From Prolixibacteraceae bacterium (lineage in GTDB: Bacteria > Bacteroidota > Bacteroidia > Bacteroidales > Prolixibacteraceae), in the NCBI GenBank assembly GCA_028683385.1, contig JAQUIJ010000014.1, forward strand, positions 99,997-163,996: a stretch of DNA of 64,000 bases, given 5' to 3'. The position numbers and the translations under genes were made by a program. The notes under the pieces are model-generated. The model searched no databases. It was given only the letters and a program-made list of their open reading frames with translations, and had not been told where the DNA came from. Positions 58,497 through 64,000 of this stretch are shown here, piece after piece; position 1 is the first letter of the stretch; every line of letters starts with the position of its first letter.

Positions 58497-59658
58497 GCCA
58501 TTGCTATTCCTTCCATTGGTTTTGATCCCATTTATTGTTCTGATATTCTATGTGCTGGGAGGGGGTGAAAAGAAGGAAAAGGAAGAACAAAAGCAAAAAG
58601 AGCAGCAAGTGGCAAAAGGTGCCAATTACACCCTGCCGGATGCTGATAAAAGCGTCGCGATTTACGACAAAATGGACAACTATTCCACGCAAAAAGCGGT
58701 GACTTCGACCCATGATTACAACATTTCCGGTGAACCAGATTCTATACCAGAAGAAATCGTTGAAGAAGAATCGCTGACCGAAGAAAAGTTGCTTTCTGGA
58801 AGGAAGAATCTATATAAGAACGACCCGGTTCCTGAACTGAATGCCGATGTTTCGACTGACCTTATGGCGCACATCCGGCAAAAGGAAAAGAAAGTCAGAG
58901 AAGATTTAGAGAATAGTCAGGCTGAGACGAAATCAAAAAATGAAGATGCCGCCTCAAATCAGGCAGGGAAAGACAAAAAGGATTCCAATAATCAAAAAGG
59001 ATCGACTGCAATTGCTCCAACCGGTATTGAAGAACTGGACAAAATTTTCCGGCAAAACAGCAGATTGGCGAGGCAGAATGATTCGTTGAATATCCGCCTG
59101 AACGAAACATCAGCAAAAAATGAAAAACTGGAAGCAGAAAAGAACAAACGCTCTACACTGGAGAAAAGCGGCAAGTCCGGCTTTAAACCCAAAGATACGG
59201 CAGTCCCGGTTATTGAAGCCGAGGTATATGAGACCACCACAGTATTAACCGGCAATAGGGTGAAGCTGCGGCTATTGGAAGAAGCCTGGCTGAACGGGGT
59301 TAAAATCCCAGCCAACACATTTCTGTATGGTATCTGTGAAGTCAGCAACGAACGCCTTCAGATCGAAGTGTTGCAAATTCCGGTTGGTGAAAAGTTTGTC
59401 CCGGTAGAAGTTACTGTTTGTGATTTGGACGGATTGCCCGGCCTGTATGTACCGGATAATGCCTCCCGAAAAGTGGCCAAAGAAGTGGGTAGTAGCGCTA
59501 ACACTTCCTCCATGTTCGGGGTAAGCAACAATCCACTGACTTATATGGGAATGCAGGCAGCAGATCGCACCGCACAATCCCTACTAAAGATGATCCGAAT
59601 CAAGAAAGTAACAGTCAAGAAAAACACACTTGTCTATTTAGTCAATAAATCCAAATAA
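58471..59658 (+). CDS. traM: Conjugative transposon protein TraM (VirB10-like)
   Basis: A 395-residue protein. A short basic start and one membrane segment (LLFLPLVLIPFIVLIFYVLG) lead into a long charged linker (about 35-230, Lys/Glu/Asn/Gln-rich, coiled coil). The conserved C-terminal domain has AEVYETTTVLTGNRVKLRLL, GVKIPANTFLYGICEVSNER and VCDLDGLPGLYVPDN. TraM spans the periplasm and links inner and outer membrane parts of the channel. Complete. Confidence 0.92.
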   Translation: MKSYLKRNKPLLFLPLVLIPFIVLIFYVLGGGEKKEKEEQKQKEQQVAKGANYTLPDADKSVAIYDKMDNYSTQKAVTSTHDYNISGEPDSIPEEIVEEESLTEEKLLSGRKNLYKNDPVPELNADVSTDLMAHIRQKEKKVREDLENSQAETKSKNEDAASNQAGKDKKDSNNQKGSTAIAPTGIEELDKIFRQNSRLARQNDSLNIRLNETSAKNEKLEAEKNKRSTLEKSGKSGFKPKDTAVPVIEAEVYETTTVLTGNRVKLRLLEEAWLNGVKIPANTFLYGICEVSNERLQIEVLQIPVGEKFVPVEVTVCDLDGLPGLYVPDNASRKVAKEVGSSANTSSMFGVSNNPLTYMGMQAADRTAQSLLKMIRIKKVTVKKNTLVYLVNKSK

Positions 59659-59677
59659 TCGTAAAAATACATCATCC

Positions 59678-60496
59678 ATGAAATCAATTATTGTTATCAT
59701 TTTTAGCGCATTGGCAGTACATTTATCCGTCAGCGCCCAACAGATTCAAACCACAAACAACTTAAAAGTATCGGACACCAAAACCAGCCACCTGGTTTGT
59801 CCCGATAAAGTCAATTATGTTCAGGCCGGGGATTATTCTTTGGTTCAAGCAGAAATTGTTCCTGAACTTTCCAATCTGGTCCGAATTAAAGCTGCCCAGC
59901 CGTTTGAGAAACCTACATCGTTAACGGTGGTTTGTGCCGATCACATTTATTCGTTTGAGCTGAGCTACGGCAACGATGCCCCAATCACTTACCCGATAGA
60001 ATGCTTTCAGTCACAACAGGCCATGACCTTTTCCGGCAAGCTGATGCCAGATTACCTGTTGAAAGATTTTTGCGACCAGGTACTGGAAAAGCACCGGCAC
60101 CAGTTTCATAAACGAAAGGCAAAAAAAGACGGCATTGAAGTTCGTCTGAATTCGATTAGCCTGAAAAATGATGCCTTGTTTTTTGAGCTTCAGGTTACCA
60201 ACAAAACTAACATGGCTTACGATGTGGAAAGTTTTAATTTTTGGATTACAGACAAGAAAAAAGCCAAAGCCACCAACATTCAGGAGTATCAGGTTTTCCC
60301 GCAGTACCAGCGTAACAAGGTTCAGCGTATTCCGGGAGAGGTGACCGTTCGTGAAGTATTTGTAATGGAGAAAATGACCATTCCAGATCAGCGTATCCTG
60401 AGAATTGAACTGGGAGAAAAAGCATTGGGCAACACGGGTCGAAAACTCAGCTTTAACCTGAAAAACAAAGACATCCTTAAAGCCCGAAAACTCTGA
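59678..60496 (+). CDS. traN: Conjugative transposon protein TraN (VirB9-like)
   Basis: A 272-residue exported protein with a signal peptide (IIVIIFSALAVHLSVSAQQ). The mature domain has TSHLVCPDKVNYVQAGDYSL, then NLVRIKAAQPFEKPTSLTVV and NKTNMAYDVESFNFWITDKK. These are the DUF4138/TraN hallmarks of an outer-membrane-associated channel subunit. It follows traM by 19 bp. It is slightly shorter than some TraN proteins (about 300-330) but shows no break. Confidence 0.88.
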   Translation: MKSIIVIIFSALAVHLSVSAQQIQTTNNLKVSDTKTSHLVCPDKVNYVQAGDYSLVQAEIVPELSNLVRIKAAQPFEKPTSLTVVCADHIYSFELSYGNDAPITYPIECFQSQQAMTFSGKLMPDYLLKDFCDQVLEKHRHQFHKRKAKKDGIEVRLNSISLKNDALFFELQVTNKTNMAYDVESFNFWITDKKKAKATNIQEYQVFPQYQRNKVQRIPGEVTVREVFVMEKMTIPDQRILRIELGEKALGNTGRKLSFNLKNKDILKARKL

Positions 60497-60549
60497 TTCC
60501 CGAAATAACACTCAAGACTCAGATAATCTAATCTTCCAACTTTCCGACA

Positions 60550-62541
60550 ATGGAACACGAATCACACGAACTGGTCAAGCTGCACGAAGGATTCAGGTTT
60601 TTCAGCTATGTACTGCTTTTTACATCGCTGTACCTAACCCAGTTAAATTATTTTATTCTGAAAGGAATACAAATACCTGCTTTTCATTCGGTGATCGAAA
60701 AGATGCAGAATTTGAAGTTCCTGGCCTGCCTGTATCCATCCAAGGTCGTTTGTTTGGTTTTTCTGGCCATCACCTGTATCGGGACCAAAGCGCATAAAGA
60801 CCGGGAATTGCTGGTTTCAACCATTGTCGGACAGACCATAGCCGGGTTAATCCTATACTGGGGAAGTCTGGTTGTTTATAAATCGTTCCCGGCAGTTTAC
60901 TTAGGTTTGACCTTTGCCGGGTTTGTTTTGCTAAATATTGGCTTTGACAACATCTCCAAACTGATCAACGTCAATTTGATGAAAGACCGGTTTAATGTGG
61001 AAAATGAAAGTTTTCCGCAAGAAGAAACCCTGAAGGCCAATGAATATTCAGTAAATCTGCCAACGATTTATCTGTACAAAGGCAACGAACATCAGGGCTG
61101 GATCAATATTGTCAATCCCTTTCGGGCAACGATGGTGATCGGTACTCCCGGTTCCGGCAAATCGTTTTCGGTGGTACTTCCATTTATCCGGCAGCACCTG
61201 AAAAAGGGTTTTTCAATGTGCGTTTATGATTTTAAATATCCGGATTTATCGTTGGTTACTTACAACCATTTCCTGAAGGCCAAGAAAAACGGGAAACTTC
61301 CGGACTCCACCCGGTTCTATGTGATCAATTTTGAGAACATCCAAAAATCCTTTCGTTGCAATCCGTTAGCACCGGAGTGGATGGAAAGTCCCATCGATGC
61401 CTTTGAATCTTCGCGAACGGTATTGTATAACCTGAACAGGGAGTGGATACGCAAACAGGGTGAGTTTTTCTCCGAATCTGCCGTTTCCTTTTTTGCAGCC
61501 GTGATCTGGTTTTTAAAAAAATACAAGGATGGCCAGTTTTGCACCCTTCCACATGCTATTGAATTACTCCAAATGGACTACGATGATTTGTTCGCGGTAA
61601 TGGAGCAGGAAAAAGATGTCGCGAACATTATAAATCCTTTTATCAATGCCCACAAACGCGGAGCCAGTGAGCAGCTTGAAGGGCAGTTGGGAAGCCTGAA
61701 GATTGCCATTTCTAAGATCATCAGCCCGGAGATTTACTGGATTTGTTCGGGCGATGATTTTTCCCTGGACATCAACAACCCGGAATCACCCAAAATTCTT
61801 TGTCTTGCCAACAATCCGCTTCGGGTAGAAATGTATGGGGCAGTCTTATCGCTTTACATTACCAGGATGCTGAAAGTCATCAACAAAAAGGGCCAGCAAC
61901 CATCATCTTTGATCTTTGATGAGCTGCCGACCATTTACTTCCGTGGACTGGACACTTTGATTGCCACAGCAAGGAGTAACCGGATTTCAACACTTTTGGG
62001 AGTGCAGACCATTGACCAACTGATCCGGGATTACGGGAAAGAACAAGCCAATGCCATTACCAGTAATATCGGCAATGTTTTTTCTGGGCAGGCTGCCGGG
62101 GAAACAGCAAGGTTCATTCAGGGGAGGATGGGTAAAATCCTTCAGGAACGTCAATCCGTGAACATCAACCGGAATGTCCAATCTTCTACATTTTCTACCC
62201 AACTTGATTTCCTGGTGCCGGAAGGGAAGATTGCCACCTTGCCACAGGGTTATATGGTGGGGCAGGTTGCCGACAACTATGGAGAAGCTATTGCGCAGAA
62301 AAACTTCAATTGCCTGATCAATGTCAATGTGAAAGCCCAGGAACTGGAAGAAAAGCGCTTTGTGCCAATTCCTGATTTTTATCGGTTCGACAACATTCCG
62401 GAATTGCTGGAACGCAACCGTACCAAAATACAGAACGACATCCGGTCAATTACTATTCAGAGATCGGTTTCGGATCAACCCGATCAGCCGGATCAAACCA
62501 AACAAAAAGCTATAACTACTAAAAAATCCAAAAAATCATGA
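60550..62541 (+). CDS. Type IV coupling protein (VirD4/TraG-like, MobC type)
   Basis: A 663-residue protein. Several membrane segments occur in the first 140 residues (FFSYVLLFTSLYLTQLNYFI, KFLACLYPSKVVCLVFLAIT and others). The ATPase domain has Walker A VIGTPGSGKSFSVVLPF near 196-212, Walker B SLIFDELPTIYFRGL near 455, and a further block IGNVFSGQAAGETARFIQG. It couples the relaxase-DNA complex to the channel. The C-terminus is a Gln/Pro/Asp-rich tail (DQPDQPDQTKQK). In most Bacteroidota elements mobA/mobB lie near it; none is visible here. Confidence 0.92.
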   Translation: MEHESHELVKLHEGFRFFSYVLLFTSLYLTQLNYFILKGIQIPAFHSVIEKMQNLKFLACLYPSKVVCLVFLAITCIGTKAHKDRELLVSTIVGQTIAGLILYWGSLVVYKSFPAVYLGLTFAGFVLLNIGFDNISKLINVNLMKDRFNVENESFPQEETLKANEYSVNLPTIYLYKGNEHQGWINIVNPFRATMVIGTPGSGKSFSVVLPFIRQHLKKGFSMCVYDFKYPDLSLVTYNHFLKAKKNGKLPDSTRFYVINFENIQKSFRCNPLAPEWMESPIDAFESSRTVLYNLNREWIRKQGEFFSESAVSFFAAVIWFLKKYKDGQFCTLPHAIELLQMDYDDLFAVMEQEKDVANIINPFINAHKRGASEQLEGQLGSLKIAISKIISPEIYWICSGDDFSLDINNPESPKILCLANNPLRVEMYGAVLSLYITRMLKVINKKGQQPSSLIFDELPTIYFRGLDTLIATARSNRISTLLGVQTIDQLIRDYGKEQANAITSNIGNVFSGQAAGETARFIQGRMGKILQERQSVNINRNVQSSTFSTQLDFLVPEGKIATLPQGYMVGQVADNYGEAIAQKNFNCLINVNVKAQELEEKRFVPIPDFYRFDNIPELLERNRTKIQNDIRSITIQRSVSDQPDQPDQTKQKAITTKKSKKS

Positions 62542-63053
62542 TTCAAAATACCGTTTACTTTAAAAGCAGGCCATCCCAATTAATCAATCTGGAAACCTTT
62601 TTGCTGACGATCCTGGCAGTACCGGTTATCCTGTTAATGGATGGGATTCTAAAACAGCAACTTCCTGTCCAGTTTATTCCAGCAAAATTAATCGTACATA
62701 TTTATAGTTTTCCCCATTATTTGGGCGTATTTGTCTTGCTGAACCTTGCTTATCAAGTCCTTCGGGTGTACTGCATTCGATACGAAATTCACGCTGAAGA
62801 GCTCAGATATTATTCTGGAATATTCCGGAGAAAACACGAGTTCATAGAAAACTATCGAATCAAGGATTACCGTGTGGAAAGGCCTTTGATTTACCGTCTG
62901 TTTGGGCTGGGTAACCTGATTATTTACACCTCCGACAAAACGACTCCGGTATTCCGGTTGGATGCCATCCGGAACCCGGAAGAAAAATATAAAGTTCTTC
63001 GCGGTTTGGTTGAACTGAACCGCAGGGAGAAACATGTATTTGAAGTTGATTAA
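62538..63053 (+). CDS. Membrane protein with a bacterial PH domain
   Basis: A 171-residue protein with two hydrophobic segments (FLLTILAVPVILLMDGILK and HYLGVFVLLNLAYQVLRVY). A PH-like (YdbS/DUF304-type) domain follows: YEIHAEELRYYSGIFRRKHE, IENYRIKDYRVERPLIYRLF and LGNLIIYTSDKTTPVFRLDA. The function is unknown. It overlaps the coupling-protein gene by 4 bp, so a role in the transfer apparatus is likely by linkage. Confidence 0.75.
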   Translation: MIQNTVYFKSRPSQLINLETFLLTILAVPVILLMDGILKQQLPVQFIPAKLIVHIYSFPHYLGVFVLLNLAYQVLRVYCIRYEIHAEELRYYSGIFRRKHEFIENYRIKDYRVERPLIYRLFGLGNLIIYTSDKTTPVFRLDAIRNPEEKYKVLRGLVELNRREKHVFEVD

Positions 63054-63073
63054 TCATTTAAAAATTAGAAATC

Positions 63074-63766
63074 ATGGAACAACAGAAAACACGCATGAGC
63101 ATGGACCAGATTCCGTTTGAGAAGCTGGAAAAAGTAGGTATTAACCGCGACCTGATCCAGAAAATGGAAAAGCAGGAGATGACCGATTTCCTGAATGGTT
63201 ACCGTTCTGACAAACTCTACACCGTCAATGCAAAAATTAATGGTGAGGATTACCGGATTCCAGCCAAAATCCGTTTGCAAAGCAATGAAGATGGATCAGT
63301 TGGTATTAAAGTTCACCCGATCCAACGGTTGAACATCCCGGATGAATACATGGGGCATAAATTCACCAAAGAAGAAAAGGGAGCTTTGCTCAATGACAAA
63401 AACCTGGGCAAAACGGTAGAACTGACCGGACGGGATGGAAAGAAGGATAATTATTACCTGAGCATTGATTCTAAAACGAACGAGATGATACCCCTTCGTT
63501 CCAGTTACATTCAGATACCGGACAAGATCAAGGGAGCTAACTTATCAGCGGAACAGAAAGAAAATCTGGCAGCAGGAAAGAAAGTGACCGTTGAAGGCAT
63601 GACTGGAAAAGATGAGAAAAGGTTTTCAGCCGCTCTTCAGATTGATGCAGCATCCCGGAGGATTGGATTTTCTGATTTCAAGCAGGAAAAACAAGGTCAA
63701 TCAGAAGCTGCCAAACAGGAAAAATCGGAAGGAAAACGACAAGGTGCGAAGCAAAGTGTCAGTTAA
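63074..63766 (+). CDS. DUF4099/DUF3945-type conjugative element protein
   Basis: A 230-residue soluble protein. The N-terminus (about 8-60) reads MDQIPFEKLEKVGINRDLIQ and MTDFLNGYRSDKLYTV, which is DUF4099-like. DUF3945-like repeats follow: FTKEEKGALLNDKNLGKTVE and LSAEQKENLAAGKKVTVEGM, two copies of the same unit about 75 residues apart. The tail is Lys/Gln/Glu-rich. The family is confined largely to Bacteroidota conjugative elements and has no known activity; some members are fused to topoisomerase-related domains. A terminator follows. Confidence 0.82.
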   Translation: MEQQKTRMSMDQIPFEKLEKVGINRDLIQKMEKQEMTDFLNGYRSDKLYTVNAKINGEDYRIPAKIRLQSNEDGSVGIKVHPIQRLNIPDEYMGHKFTKEEKGALLNDKNLGKTVELTGRDGKKDNYYLSIDSKTNEMIPLRSSYIQIPDKIKGANLSAEQKENLAAGKKVTVEGMTGKDEKRFSAALQIDAASRRIGFSDFKQEKQGQSEAAKQEKSEGKRQGAKQSVS

Positions 63767-63798
63767 GTTTGCCAGTTTTCGGAAGTGAACAGCCATCA

Positions 63799-63837
63799 AA
63801 GACGGGAAGAATTTTAAACAGTTTTTCCTGTCTTTTT
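63799..63837 (+). terminator. Terminator after the DUF4099/3945 gene
   Basis: AAGACGGGAA and TTCCTGTCTT form a 10-bp stem with one G-T pair, followed by TTTGAT. It starts 33 bp after the stop codon. Confidence 0.75.
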
Positions 63838-63873
63838 GATTGAAAAGGAAGTCGAAAGAGGGGAGGGAATCTT

Positions 63874-64000
63874 ATGAAAGAGGGGAATGCAAGATACTAT
63901 AATAAAAAGCAAATTTTTGAGCAGATTTTTGATGGAGAGATGAAGTTAGTAATGTGGAAACGTCTGTCAAAGAGGCAATGCAAGATGTCAGTTTGTATAT
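63874..64000 (+). CDS. Possible start of a further gene (cut by window edge)
   Basis: The ATG at 63874 opens a frame to the end of the window (MKEGNARYYNKKQIFEQIF and on). AGGGGAGGGAAT just upstream could serve as a ribosome-binding site. The protein is basic and hydrophilic so far. Nothing identifies it. Confidence 0.3.
   Translation, partial: MKEGNARYYNKKQIFEQIFDGEMKLVMWKRLSKRQCKMSVCI

Overview
The window looks like an accessory region of a Bacteroidota chromosome, probably a marine or anaerobic Bacteroidales/Marinilabiliales-type genome. The reasons are the moderate-to-low GC, promoters of the form TAnnTTTG, A-rich start regions with few Shine-Dalgarno sites, and gene families typical of the phylum (BT4734/DUF3987 protein, DUF4133/DUF4134 Tra proteins, an IntDOT-like integrase, DUF4099/DUF3945). 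The genus cannot be named from the sequence alone.

Region 1 (1-2500) looks like host chromosome. It holds the start of an exported protein and a sulfur-response pair: an ArsR-rhodanese regulator and a sulfide:quinone-oxidoreductase-like flavoprotein. A 15-bp perfect inverted repeat lies just upstream of a TATATTTG promoter.

Region 2 (about 2.77-30.85 kb) appears to be an integrated island. Both proposed ends carry a tRNA-3'-end-like sequence (GTACCATAGGGGTCAC on the left, GTCCCAGCTGGGTCAC on the right), a terminator hairpin, and a tandem GGGGTAAACA pair just inside. A tyrosine integrase sits at the right end. The cargo is a complete type-1-like BREX system on the minus strand: XRE regulator, brxA, brxB, brxC, pglX, an AlbA_2/ATP-binding protein, pglZ and brxL. 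It is followed by an OLD-type ATPase/TOPRIM nuclease, a HipA-like kinase and a DUF3037 protein. The island also carries a nuclease, several HTH proteins, a DUF3987 protein and two gene-poor stretches rich in long inverted repeats.

Region 3 (about 31-44.3 kb) begins with a second integrase of the CTnDOT type, in which Ser replaces catalytic Arg I. It continues into a second defence cluster: a WYL regulator, then hsdM and hsdS, a DUF2188 protein, a CD-NTase overlapping a two-TM STING-domain effector (a bacterial cGAS-STING CBASS), hsdR, and an AbiEi/AbiEii toxin-antitoxin pair. The CBASS pair is nested inside the type I restriction-modification locus.

Region 4 (44.3-64 kb) is the conjugation module of an integrative conjugative element. 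It starts with an anti-restriction/leading-type region: a DUF6573 protein, a zinc-ribbon protein, an ArdC-like protein, a methyltransferase-like protein and small regulators. Three of these genes (44735, 45805, 47766) are preceded by homologous structured leaders of about 195-270 nt, whose four helices are kept by compensating base changes. These leaders are the most novel-looking signal in the window. Next come a low-complexity regulator, an AAA ATPase, a roughly 1.1-kb gene-free block with nested inverted repeats (a possible oriT), and a tra operon (TraE, F, G, I, J, K, L, M, N, coupling protein, bPH-domain protein, DUF4099/3945). No relaxase is visible, so the element must continue past the right edge.

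Taken together, two stacked mobile elements deliver BREX, type I RM, CBASS-STING and AbiE to the host, while the second one also carries anti-restriction functions for its own transfer.
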